Below are positions 32,281 through 41,068 of a DNA stretch of 64,000 nucleotides, piece after piece. The notes below the pieces were generated by a model. The model was not told the origin of the DNA. It worked only from the letters and a program-made list of their open reading frames with translations, and ran no database searches. The DNA is taken from NCBI RefSeq assembly GCF_027594545.1, contig NZ_CP115160.1, positions 2,613,001-2,677,000 of the forward strand. The letters are read 5' to 3'. How positions within the stretch are numbered: the stretch's first letter is position 1; each line of letters starts with the position of its first letter. The stretch comes from Algoriphagus sp. TR-M9. Its GTDB lineage: Bacteria; Bacteroidota; Bacteroidia; Cytophagales; Cyclobacteriaceae. The position numbers and the translations under genes were made by a program.

Positions 32281-34638
32281 TCATTCACTTTTCAATGTTT
32301 TAGCAGGGTTGACAAGGGCAGCTTTTATGGCTTGGGAACTCACTGTCAATAAGGCGATCAACAGCGCTACCAAACCCGTAAACAGAAATACAGTCCAATC
32401 AATAGTAACTCGGTACGAAAATGAATCCAGCCATGCATCCATGATGTACCAGGTCAGCGGGATTCCCAGTATCACTGCCAAAAGCACCAGCTTTGCAAAA
32501 TCAGCCGATATCATACGCACCAACCCAAGTACAGAGGCTCCCAAAACTTTCCGAACAGAAATTTCCTTACTTCTCTGCTGCGCAATAAAGGTGGCCAAGC
32601 CAAACAAACCCATGCAGGAAATTAGAATGGCCAAGGCAGAGAAAATCTCGGTCAGATTTGCAGTACGCTGTTGGGAGACAAATTTCTTGGCATGGGCCTG
32701 ATCTACAAATTCATATTCAAATGGAGCACCTGGATTGAACTTAGAGAAAACTGCTGACAAACCTGCCATGGTGCTTTGGTAATCCACACCTTCATGAACT
32801 CTCAGATGAATGAAGTTCAGGTTTCGCTTTGGTCCCATGACCACGATGGGCTTGATCTCATCAAAGGGGGATTCCATGATAAAATCCTTCACCACTCCCA
32901 CCACGGTAAACTTTAGGTCATCATCCTCTATCACCTGTCCTATGGGATCGGAAAAACCCATTTTCTCCACCGCAGATTCATTCAGGACAGCTGCCATACT
33001 ATCACTGGGATACTGGTACACATCTATATCCCTACCCGCAATCAGCTCCATGCCCGCAGTCTCTAAGAGACCTGCATCCGAACCCATGCGGGACATTTCC
33101 GGTCTGTAATCCTCAGCTTTGCCCTGCCAGTTCATGGCGTTGGTATTGCTGTATATCTCTGTCAAGGGTGAAAAGGTATAAGTGACCGACTTGACCTCAG
33201 GCAGCTGCAAAAGCTCGTTGCGAAGCGCTTGCTTATTCTTTCGCATCGCCTCCGTCACAGGGTGGAAAATCAAATTTTCCTTATCCAATCCCAAGTCTCG
33301 CTCTTGCACGAAATTCATCTGATCTCGGATAATCCAGGCAGAAGAAATCAAAATAGCTACGATTGCAAATTGAAACACCACCAGCACCTCTCTAGGGTGA
33401 ACCCAATACCTTCTGGCCTGAATCTTGGATTTAAACACGATGGCAGGGCGAAAAGAACTCAGCAAAAATGCAGGATAACTACCCGCCAAAATCCCGGTAA
33501 GCAGAATATATGCACCCGAAATCATCCAAAAATAAGGTTGAACCAGAGGGTTTGTGAAGTCTTTGCCCATGAGATCCCTAAACCAAGGAAATACCAGAGA
33601 AACGATCAGCAAGGCTAGCATAAAGGAAAAAAATGCGATCAAAACCGATTCCACCAAAAACTGTGAAATCAACATACCCCTTCCTGCTCCGGATATTTTT
33701 CTGACCCCTACTTCCTTGGCCCGATTCTCACTTTGGGCCGTACTCAGGTTAATAAAATTGATACAGGCGATGAGCAAGATGATCACAGCCACTATCCCAA
33801 ACATACGGATTAGATCTATTCTGCCACCTGCAGAAACCCCGTTCTCAAATTTCGATTTGAGGTGTAGGTCTTCCATGGGAAATAGAAAATCAGTGATGGA
33901 TTCTGCATCGGAGTTTTTAGATGTGAAACTGGCAAATTTTTCATTGAAAAGCCGGATGTCAGTGCCTTCATGGAGCTTTACGAAAGTTCTGTAGGAATTA
34001 TTGCCCCAGAAATCATCTACCCATCCCATTTGCTCCAACTTGGAGAAAGAGAAAAAAGCCTTGAATTTGAAGTCGGTATTCTCAGGAAGGTCTTGGATTA
34101 TAGCTCTCACTTCCAAATCCAGTTGTTTAGCCAGTGATACCGTTTTGCCCATGGCATCTTCCTCGCCAAAGAGTTTTTGCGCGGTGGATTGAGTGAGGAT
34201 AATGGTATTGGGCTGGTCCAAAGCCTGTACCGGATTTCCTGCCAATACCTCAAAGGGAAATATTCTAAAGAAATCCGGATCCACAAAGGAGGTGTTTTCA
34301 TAAAAGCTATTTTCGCCCACACTGAGGAGCTGAGGGTCCCATTCTGTAATCCTGCTCACTTGCTCCACTTCCGGAAACTGCTCCCTCATCGTCGGGGCAT
34401 ACGGAGCCGGAGTATAATCCCAAGAGAAAATCTCCCCTTGGTTGTTGTCATTTCTCCAAACTGCATAGATCCGGTCCGAATCCTCGTAGAAGCGATCTAC
34501 TGACAATTCAAATTGTACCCAGATCAGGATCAAAATAGAGGCAGCCATACCTATGCCCAGCCCACCAATATTGATAGCCGCATATCCTTTACTTCTACTG
34601 ATATTTCTCCAGGCGATTTTAAAGTAGTTTTTTAGCAT
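32281..34638 (-). CDS. FtsX/MacB-type permease, paralogue 2
   Basis: 785 residues, with the same two-half layout as paralogue 1 and coupling motifs AKEVGVRKISGA and SKEISVRKVLGA. The first periplasmic domain (about 45-280) includes FVDPDFFRIFPFEVLAGNP, a block shared by most copies here. The second (about 450-660) holds GVVKDFIMESPFDEIKP. A heptamer array lies just after its stop and a conserved leader before its start. It is probably co-regulated with paralogues 1 and 3. No signal peptide is needed because the first membrane helix starts near residue 19. Confidence 0.87.
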   Translation of the reverse strand: MLKNYFKIAWRNISRSKGYAAINIGGLGIGMAASILILIWVQFELSVDRFYEDSDRIYAVWRNDNNQGEIFSWDYTPAPYAPTMREQFPEVEQVSRITEWDPQLLSVGENSFYENTSFVDPDFFRIFPFEVLAGNPVQALDQPNTIILTQSTAQKLFGEEDAMGKTVSLAKQLDLEVRAIIQDLPENTDFKFKAFFSFSKLEQMGWVDDFWGNNSYRTFVKLHEGTDIRLFNEKFASFTSKNSDAESITDFLFPMEDLHLKSKFENGVSAGGRIDLIRMFGIVAVIILLIACINFINLSTAQSENRAKEVGVRKISGAGRGMLISQFLVESVLIAFFSFMLALLIVSLVFPWFRDLMGKDFTNPLVQPYFWMISGAYILLTGILAGSYPAFLLSSFRPAIVFKSKIQARRYWVHPREVLVVFQFAIVAILISSAWIIRDQMNFVQERDLGLDKENLIFHPVTEAMRKNKQALRNELLQLPEVKSVTYTFSPLTEIYSNTNAMNWQGKAEDYRPEMSRMGSDAGLLETAGMELIAGRDIDVYQYPSDSMAAVLNESAVEKMGFSDPIGQVIEDDDLKFTVVGVVKDFIMESPFDEIKPIVVMGPKRNLNFIHLRVHEGVDYQSTMAGLSAVFSKFNPGAPFEYEFVDQAHAKKFVSQQRTANLTEIFSALAILISCMGLFGLATFIAQQRSKEISVRKVLGASVLGLVRMISADFAKLVLLAVILGIPLTWYIMDAWLDSFSYRVTIDWTVFLFTGLVALLIALLTVSSQAIKAALVNPAKTLKSE

Positions 34639-34769
34639 GTTTATCTAATTTGAAAATTCTAAATACTTGTCCGCCGTGACGGATTGAAAATTTGAAAATT
34701 GACTCCAATTATTTCAATTCTTGTAATCAGGATTCCAGCACTCAATTCCTACCTACGAAAGGCAGGCTT
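34639..34769 (-). promoter_or_regulatory. Conserved leader of permease paralogue 2
   Basis: Bases 34686-34769 match the paralogue 1 leader (TTGAAAATTGACTCCAATTA onward). An extra 45 bp, including the small hairpin CCGCCGTGACGG, is inserted close to the ATG. Confidence 0.5.
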
Positions 34770-35000
34770 GGCTCTTGGCTCTTGGTTCTTATTTCTTGAT
34801 TCTCGGTTCTCGGTTGTCGGTTGTCGGTTCTCGGTTGTCGGTTTTCAGTTCTAGGTTCTAGGTTCTCGGTTCTCAGTTCTCGGTTCTCGGTTGTCGGTTC
34901 TCGGTTGTCGGTTCACGGTTCTCAGTTCTTGTTTCTTGACTCTTGGTTCTAGGTTCTTGTTTCTTGGTTCTTGACTCTTGGTTCTTCTCACTAGCTACTT
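34770..35000. repeat. Heptamer array, 33 units in one register (longest in the window)
   Basis: 231 bp divide exactly into thirty-three 7-mers, mixing ggctctt, ggttctt, ggttctc, ggttgtc, agttctc and gactctt and ending ctcacta, gctactt. The end lies 5 nt from the stop codon of permease paralogue 3. A 129-codon open frame passing through it on the plus strand is an artefact of the 7-bp period. Confidence 0.95.
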
Positions 35001-35005
35001 CCCTC

Positions 35006-37450
35006 CTACTCATCCTTCAGCGTTTTTACCGGATTCATCCGGGTGGCTTTAAAAGCCTGTGCAGAAACGATCAAGAGCGTAAAAGCAACTCCTCCCAAGG
35101 CCAGCAAGGCGAAATTCAACCACGATGGCCAGTCCTTCACTGCAAATTGCGCGATCCAGTTTTGCATCAAATACAAACTCAGGGGCAATGCGATCAAAAC
35201 ACCTGCTACGGTTATGAACAAAAATTCCTTATTGAACATCCAGGAAATACTGGCACTGGAAGCACCCAGAACTTTCCGGATCCCGATCTCTTTGGTACGA
35301 CCGGCAATACTCAATGCTGCCATGGCAAATAACCCCATCGCAGCAATCAGAATGGCAATTCCTGCAGCCAGGAACACCATTTTACCCAATCGCTCATCGG
35401 CTTTGTATTGCTCCTCCACCGTTTGGTCCATAAAACTGAATGTGAAAGCTTCCAGCGGAAAGACCTTTTTCCACTCGTTTTCTAACACTGCCCGAAAGGC
35501 CTCAAAATCATTTCCAGTGCCTTTGGCAATTACTTTTGGATTGGCCGCAGAGTTGATCATAAGCATATTGATCCCGCTAAAGAAGGTCTCCGGGCTTTTT
35601 GCAAATAATACCGGTTCGATTTCCTTGTAAAGCGAGTTATGATGAAAGTCCTTCACCACTCCCACGATCTGATGGGGTTTGAATCGGGTATTTGGCATCA
35701 TTTCTCCCAAAGGATCCTCCCATTTAATCGCTTGGGCAAAGGTTTCATTGATGATAAATGCACTGCTATCTGCACCCGGATTTGGGTTAAAGTCTCTGCC
35801 TTCTTGTAGTTCAAGCCCCATGGTTTTGATGTAATCACCCCCAACGAAATTCACCCGGAAATTAAATTGCTCTTCCTCTTCGGTAGGAAATCCTGCATCC
35901 CAAAAAGCATCATCTCCATAAGTGGAAATGGTGATTCCCGCGGATTGCACTTCGGATCTGCCTACCAAAGCCTGGCGATATAGCTCTGCCTGCTGGAATC
36001 CCGCTGCGATGGACTTCACGAAACTTGTGCTATTCACCTCCGGGACATTGACAATGACAAGCATCTCCTGATCAAAGCCAAGATCGTAGTTCCTGATGGC
36101 CTGCATTTGATTGACCATAATCAAAGTAGAGGCGATCAACAGGAAGGAAATAAAGAATTGAAATGCTACCAGACCTTTTCTCAAAGCCTGCTTCCCAAAA
36201 TGCATGGAAAGGTTTCCCTTCAGCACTTTGATAGGCCTGAGGTTGGACATGAAAAATGCAGGATAAGCTCCAGCCATGGCGGTGATCACTAGTACCAACC
36301 CCACTAAAATCAGGATTTGCAAAGGTCCGTAAACCAAGCTCAATTCTTTTTCAAACAGATTATTGAAAGTAGGCACCAGTAACTCTGCCAGGATCAAACC
36401 AAAAACCAAAGCCATCAAAGTAGTCAAAAATGCCTCGGTCAGAAATTGAAAAACCAACTGTCCGAATTCTGCACCCATGGTTTTTCTCACCCCAACTTCT
36501 TTGGCTCTAGTTGTAGATCTGCCTATAGCCATGGTAGTGAAATTGATACAAGCAATCAGGAGAATTAAAAAAGCTATACCTGCCAAAATCCATAGCAAGG
36601 TAGGGCGGGTGGTTTCTGCCATCCCGGTAATGGGATCATCTGTAATGTGGATTTCAGAAATGGGCTGTAGGGTAAAGTAGTATTCCCCTTCTTCATATTC
36701 TTCCCCCAGTACTTTCTTCATCATAGCCTCCACTCCTGCCTCAATAGAAGCTTTGGCACTGGGGTCAGTTACTTTCACATAAGTGTCACCAAAGACATTG
36801 AACCAGCTGTTTTGGTTTTCCTCCCCTATGGTATAATCCAGGTTCATGTCATTCATCAAGATCTCAAAATCCAGACTGGAATTTGAAGGCAGATTTTCCA
36901 AAAGCCCTGTCACGGTGTAGGCTTCAAAACCATCTCCCATCTTTAAGCGAATGGACTTTCCAATGGGGTGGCTATCGCCGAAATACTTCTCCGCAACCTC
37001 TTCCGTGATCACAATTCCAAATTTGTCATCCAAAGCCTGATCCTTATCACCTTCCAACAAGTTGAAACTGAAAATATTCAGGAATTCGGGGCTGACCATC
37101 ATCAAGCGCTGACTTTGGGTGGTGGACTCGTCCAAATAAGCCTGTGCTACACTGGAAATGTACCTAGTGGTAGCTTCTATTTGAGGAAATTCATTTTCAA
37201 AAGTAGGAGCAGTTATGATGGGGGTTGAATAAGACCTTAAATCCTCTCCTTCCTCGACTTGGTGTCTGGACAATCTAAATATCCTATCACTATCGTGATG
37301 AAAATCATCAAAATTCAGTTCAAACTGGACAAAGAAGAAAATCAGAATGCTCACGCCTATTCCTAAGCTGAGGCCAATTAAGTTAATACCTGTGTGCAGT
37401 TTGTTTTTGGACAGGTTACGGATGGCTATTTTGATGTAGTTTTTTAGCAT
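35006..37450 (-). CDS. FtsX/MacB-type permease, paralogue 3
   Basis: 814 residues, two MacB_PCD/FtsX halves. Coupling motifs are AKEVGVRKTMGA and TKEIGIRKVLGA. The first helix region is LHTGINLIGLSLGIGVSIL. It has a slightly longer second periplasmic domain than paralogues 1 and 2. The gene is preceded by the shared leader (37480-37563) and followed by the 33-unit heptamer array. Function as the membrane half of an ABC system of the MacB/Lol mechanotransmission class is inferred from family knowledge only. Confidence 0.87.
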   Translation of the reverse strand: MLKNYIKIAIRNLSKNKLHTGINLIGLSLGIGVSILIFFFVQFELNFDDFHHDSDRIFRLSRHQVEEGEDLRSYSTPIITAPTFENEFPQIEATTRYISSVAQAYLDESTTQSQRLMMVSPEFLNIFSFNLLEGDKDQALDDKFGIVITEEVAEKYFGDSHPIGKSIRLKMGDGFEAYTVTGLLENLPSNSSLDFEILMNDMNLDYTIGEENQNSWFNVFGDTYVKVTDPSAKASIEAGVEAMMKKVLGEEYEEGEYYFTLQPISEIHITDDPITGMAETTRPTLLWILAGIAFLILLIACINFTTMAIGRSTTRAKEVGVRKTMGAEFGQLVFQFLTEAFLTTLMALVFGLILAELLVPTFNNLFEKELSLVYGPLQILILVGLVLVITAMAGAYPAFFMSNLRPIKVLKGNLSMHFGKQALRKGLVAFQFFISFLLIASTLIMVNQMQAIRNYDLGFDQEMLVIVNVPEVNSTSFVKSIAAGFQQAELYRQALVGRSEVQSAGITISTYGDDAFWDAGFPTEEEEQFNFRVNFVGGDYIKTMGLELQEGRDFNPNPGADSSAFIINETFAQAIKWEDPLGEMMPNTRFKPHQIVGVVKDFHHNSLYKEIEPVLFAKSPETFFSGINMLMINSAANPKVIAKGTGNDFEAFRAVLENEWKKVFPLEAFTFSFMDQTVEEQYKADERLGKMVFLAAGIAILIAAMGLFAMAALSIAGRTKEIGIRKVLGASSASISWMFNKEFLFITVAGVLIALPLSLYLMQNWIAQFAVKDWPSWLNFALLALGGVAFTLLIVSAQAFKATRMNPVKTLKDE

Positions 37451-37563
37451 GTTTATCCAATTGGAAAATTGATAAATTGAAAAATCTGAAAATTGACTCC
37501 AATTTTTTCAATTCTTGTAATCACGACTCTGGTTTTCAATTCTTACCGTCGGAAGGCAAGCTT

Positions 37564-37647
37564 TGCTCTTATTTCTTGATACTTGATACTAGCTACTTGA
37601 TTCTTATTTCTTGGCTCTTGACTCTTGATTCTTGGCTCTAGATATTT
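37564..37647. repeat. Heptamer array, 12 units (GATTCTT/GATACTT dialect)
   Basis: Twelve 7-mers in register: tgctctt, atttctt, gatactt, gatacta, gctactt, gattctt, atttctt, ggctctt, gactctt, gattctt, ggctcta, gatattt. It ends 6 nt from the stop codon of the small hypothetical gene at 37654. Confidence 0.92.
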
Positions 37648-37653
37648 CCCCCC

Positions 37654-37983
37654 TCACCTGATCTGCATCCACTTTTTACTTTCTCGATCTACAAATGTGA
37701 TCGGGACAAACTTGTCTGTAGGAGCACCTATGTAATAGACCGTCCAGTTGGGGTCATGCCGGCTCAGCATTTCAGAAATACAATCCGCCCGGTGGCTTGC
37801 AGGATTTTGGCATTCATCCCAATAGAAAAGCTCTACTTTGTAATGCAATTTTTTCACCTCGTTATTGATGATCACCTGAATATCAATATTCTGTTTGCCT
37901 GGCAAATTGGGGATAGGTATAGCGATATGGCTCATAGTAGAGGAAGTTAAAGTGCTGAGATATTTTGGGTATTCCAGATCCAT
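37654..37983 (-). CDS. Conserved-looking small hypothetical protein
   Basis: Up to 109 residues. A second ATG at 37935 (MSHIAIPIPNLPG) gives 93 residues and is the better start, because the first 16 residues look unlike the rest. The protein is soluble and polar, with VELFYWDECQNPASHRADCI and VYYIGAPTDKFVPITFV. Two cysteines and one His may be structural. Codon usage and frame length argue that it is real, but I recognise no domain. It is between permease paralogues 3 and 4 and is followed by a heptamer array like the permease genes. Confidence 0.55.
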   Translation of the reverse strand: MDLEYPKYLSTLTSSTMSHIAIPIPNLPGKQNIDIQVIINNEVKKLHYKVELFYWDECQNPASHRADCISEMLSRHDPNWTVYYIGAPTDKFVPITFVDRESKKWMQIR

Positions 37984-38395
37984 GCCAGCCCAAATGCCTC
38001 CATACAGGCAATTTTGGGCATTTCAGCGCAGGGTGAATCCTAATCTTCGGACGATTTTGTTCGCTTTCGGTCGATTGCTTTATAGTTTTTAGGCTGGAAA
38101 GTGCTGAGACTGGAAAGTGCTGAGGTTATAGAGTTGTAAAGGCTCGCCCTGAGCAAAGTCGAAAGCTAGTAATCGTGTCATCTAGAGCTTCTTCCACCGT
38201 GGTCTGTGTCCCACAGACCACTATATTTAACGATCTCCTATCTCTTTCTTCATTTCGGTCTGTGAGACACAGACCGAGGAGGTAGACACAGACCGAGGAG
38301 ATAGCAGGCTGGACTCTAAAATTTTGAAAATTATGTCTTGCTACTTTATTCGCTCTTCAGACTTTTCCTCCCGAATTCTCGGGATTTCATCTTCC
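37984..38395. other. Gene-free stretch with GGTCTGTG palindromes
   Basis: About 410 bp without a gene. It holds CGGACGATTTTGTTCG near 38048, resembling the hairpin at 46415. It also has two strong stem-loops: GTGGTCTGTG-TCC-CACAGACCAC at 38199-38221 and CGGTCTGTG-AGA-CACAGACCG at 38256-38276. The same stem occurs in module 2 of the long composite repeat, so this seems to be an independent copy of that palindrome. Confidence 0.7.
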
Positions 38396-40819
38396 TCACT
38401 CTGATTTTAGAGATTTAACCGGATTCAACATAGCCGCTTTTACTGCCTGGAAACTAATAGTCACCAAGGCAACTACAACTGCCAACATCCCTGAGATCAA
38501 GAATACCCACCAGTGAACTGGCACCTGATAAGCAAAACCTTCCAGCCATTTGTTCATAGCAAACCATGCCACTGGAGTAGCAACCAGGATCGCCACCAAA
38601 ACCAGTTTGATAAAGTCCTTAGACAATAAGCCTACTATGCTGCCAATATTGGCTCCCAGTACTTTTCGAATTCCGATTTCCTTGGTTCGCTGCTCTGCGG
38701 TATAAGTCGCCAAGCCAAGTAATCCCAAACAAGCGATCAAAATAGCCAAAATAGAGAAGGTGGTAAAGATCTGTCTGAACCTGAAATCCGATTCGTACTG
38801 CTTATTGAAATCAGCATCCAGAAAACTATAAATAAATGGTCTATGGGGCGCCAATTCCTTCCAAACTCCCTCGATCTGAGTGAGTGTTTCTGGTAAGTTT
38901 TCTCCCTTTACCTTTAGGCTCATATACCGACTGGCATACGCTTCAAAAGGCAAAGTCAAGGGTTCAACTGTATTATGTAAAGAGATGTAATTAAAGTCTT
39001 TGACCACTCCAATTACCTCACCTGCTCTACCCCATTGATCAAACTTTTTGCCTACTGCATCTGCTGGATTTGCATAGCCATACTGTCTGGCAGCAGCTTC
39101 ATTGATCACCAAAGCAGAAGTGGAGTCTGAGGGGTAATCTCTGGAGTAAGATCTTCCAGCGATTAATTCCAGATCGAAATGATCAATAAAATCCAGTCCT
39201 ACCTGAAAAATAGCCTGACCAATCATGACCATTTCACCTTCAGGATTTTCAATCGTAGTCCCTGCATTTGGAAAGTGGCTGCCTGGCACAGACCTGGAAA
39301 ACGCCACAGATTCTATATTCGGATTATTTTCCAGTTCGCTTTCCAAGGCAGAAGAAACATTGTTTACCTGCTCATCATAATTGTAATCCACTATTACCAT
39401 CTGCTCCTTATCGAAGCCCATATCCTTGTCCAGCAAGTGACTCATTTGAGAATATACGATGATGGTTCCGGCGATCAGTGCTATGGAAAGGCTAAACTGA
39501 AATATCACCAAACCTTTTCTGAGATTGACTCCACGGGCATCGGATTTGTTAATCCCTTTCAGAATCATTACAGGCCGGAAACTGGATAATACCAAGGCAG
39601 GATAGGAACCTGCCAAAAGCCCCACCAGAATGATTATCCCCAAAAAGAAAGGGATAGTCTGCCAGTTAAGAATTTGTTGCACATAAAGCTCTTTGCCGGT
39701 AAGTGAATTCATCATAGGCATGGCAATCGAAACAAAGATCACCGCCGTAATAGCAGCAAGTAATACAATAATCAGAGATTCCCCCAAGAACTGAAAGATC
39801 AAACTACGTTTATCTGCACCTATGGATTTTCGAATCCCCACTTCCTTAGCCCGCTCCATGGAACGTGCTGTAGAAAGGTTCATAAAATTGATGATGGCTA
39901 TTCCTAAAATAAATAGACCTATCACTGAGAAAACATAAATATTGGATAAGGATGCAGTATCTCCAGGTTGGCGCTGCACTTCCGATCTAAGGTATACATC
40001 ACTTAATGGCTCAATCCCAATGGTATAATTTGGCCCATTTTCTTCGCTGGCTCTTCTTTCCAAAAATCCAGGGATTTTGGCTTCAAATGCCTGCTGGTCA
40101 AATTGATCATTGACCAAGAAATAGGTGTACGTATCCACATAACCCCAGGCATCAAAAACACCTGGTCTGGATTGATGAAAGGTACTGAGAGAGAGAAGGG
40201 TATTGAATTGAAGATGTGAATTGGAAGGCAGGTCTTTCATTACTCCCGTCACGGTATAATCCCCGGCATTGGCTCTTCCTGCTACATCAGATCCTTTTAG
40301 GGTTTTCCCTAATGCTTCCTGGTCACCAAAATATTTCCGTGCGGTAGTTTCTGATAACACCACGCTATATGGAGCTACTAAAGCCTTTTTGGGATCCCCT
40401 TCGAGCAATTCAAAAGAAAACACATCAAAAAAGGTGGAGTCCATAAAAACAATTCCATCCTCCTGTTGGGTCTGGTCACCTCTTGTGAATAATATATCAG
40501 CTTTTCCAGAAAACCGGACCACTTTTTCCACTTCAGGAAAATCCAATTCCAATGCAGGCCCTACCGGGGCATTGCCCCAAACCCAGTAATCTTCTCTGGC
40601 ATTACTGGCCTGCTCATCCTCTCCAAAATACCCATGAACAATTCTGAAAATCCTGTCCCCTTTTTCATGGAATTGATCATAGGAAAGCTCATCCTGCACA
40701 AACATAAAAATGAGCACACAACAGGCCATTCCAATCCCCAATCCAACAATGTTGATAAAAGAATAAACCTTCTTCTTGAGCAGGTTTCTATAAGCGATTT
40801 TAAAATAGTTTTTCCACAT
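38396..40819 (-). CDS. FtsX/MacB-type permease, paralogue 4
   Basis: 807 residues from the ATG at 40819 (MWKNYFKIAYRN). An upstream TTG at 40843 would add eight residues, but those bases belong to a leader shared with paralogue 5. Coupling motifs are AKEVGIRKSIGA and TKEIGIRKVLGA. Shared periplasmic blocks include FMDSTFFDVFSFELLEGDP and GVVKDFNYISLHN. Unlike most paralogues it has no heptamer array after its stop. No ATPase is encoded nearby. It is probably a MacB-like mechanotransmission permease; the substrate is unknown. Confidence 0.87.
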   Translation of the reverse strand: MWKNYFKIAYRNLLKKKVYSFINIVGLGIGMACCVLIFMFVQDELSYDQFHEKGDRIFRIVHGYFGEDEQASNAREDYWVWGNAPVGPALELDFPEVEKVVRFSGKADILFTRGDQTQQEDGIVFMDSTFFDVFSFELLEGDPKKALVAPYSVVLSETTARKYFGDQEALGKTLKGSDVAGRANAGDYTVTGVMKDLPSNSHLQFNTLLSLSTFHQSRPGVFDAWGYVDTYTYFLVNDQFDQQAFEAKIPGFLERRASEENGPNYTIGIEPLSDVYLRSEVQRQPGDTASLSNIYVFSVIGLFILGIAIINFMNLSTARSMERAKEVGIRKSIGADKRSLIFQFLGESLIIVLLAAITAVIFVSIAMPMMNSLTGKELYVQQILNWQTIPFFLGIIILVGLLAGSYPALVLSSFRPVMILKGINKSDARGVNLRKGLVIFQFSLSIALIAGTIIVYSQMSHLLDKDMGFDKEQMVIVDYNYDEQVNNVSSALESELENNPNIESVAFSRSVPGSHFPNAGTTIENPEGEMVMIGQAIFQVGLDFIDHFDLELIAGRSYSRDYPSDSTSALVINEAAARQYGYANPADAVGKKFDQWGRAGEVIGVVKDFNYISLHNTVEPLTLPFEAYASRYMSLKVKGENLPETLTQIEGVWKELAPHRPFIYSFLDADFNKQYESDFRFRQIFTTFSILAILIACLGLLGLATYTAEQRTKEIGIRKVLGANIGSIVGLLSKDFIKLVLVAILVATPVAWFAMNKWLEGFAYQVPVHWWVFLISGMLAVVVALVTISFQAVKAAMLNPVKSLKSE

Positions 40820-40893
40820 GCATTTTAAAGTTTTAAGGTTCAAAAGTTGAAAGGTTTTTTATCTACCTACTCACCTGTTGTTTTCAAATTACT
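40820..40893 (-). promoter_or_regulatory. Leader shared by permease paralogues 4 and 5
   Basis: The bases before ATG 40819 (TTAAAGTTTTAAGGTTCAAA to CACCTGTTGTTTTCAAATT) recur at 43505-43578 before ATG 43504. This second leader type differs from that of paralogues 1-3 and defines a separate duplication pair. Confidence 0.55.
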
Positions 40894-41066
40894 GATTCTA
40901 GATACTTGACTCTTTGTTCTTGACTCTTTGTTCTAAATTCTTGATTCTTGTCTCTTGTCTCTTGACTCTTGGTTCTTGCCTCTAAATTCAAAATACTATA
41001 TACCTACCTTCTGCAGGCTACCTTGATACATGGTACTTAATACTTTGTACTTAATACTTTGTACTT
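40894..41066. repeat. Heptamer arrays, 15 plus 5 units (GATTCTT and TGTACTT dialects)
   Basis: 40894-40998 holds fifteen 7-mers in register (gattcta, gatactt, gactctt, tgttctt and others). After a 33-bp gap, 41032-41066 holds ggtactt, aatactt, tgtactt, aatactt, tgtactt. The second array ends 2-3 nt from the stop codon of paralogue 5. Confidence 0.92.
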
Positions 41067-41068
41067 GA

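Noticed and set aside
24181..35000. Heptamer arrays considered as CRISPR arrays
   Set aside because: Units are 7 bp with no spacers, and no cas genes are in the window.
34943..35332. 129-codon plus-strand frame beginning MVLGSCFLVLDSWFF
   Set aside because: Its start is the translated heptamer array (21-bp protein periodicity) and the rest is antisense to permease paralogue 3.
35043..35630. 195-codon frame antisense to permease paralogue 3, and similar antisense frames under the other permeases
   Set aside because: The minus-strand permease frame is complete with family motifs; the antisense frames have biased composition and no domains.
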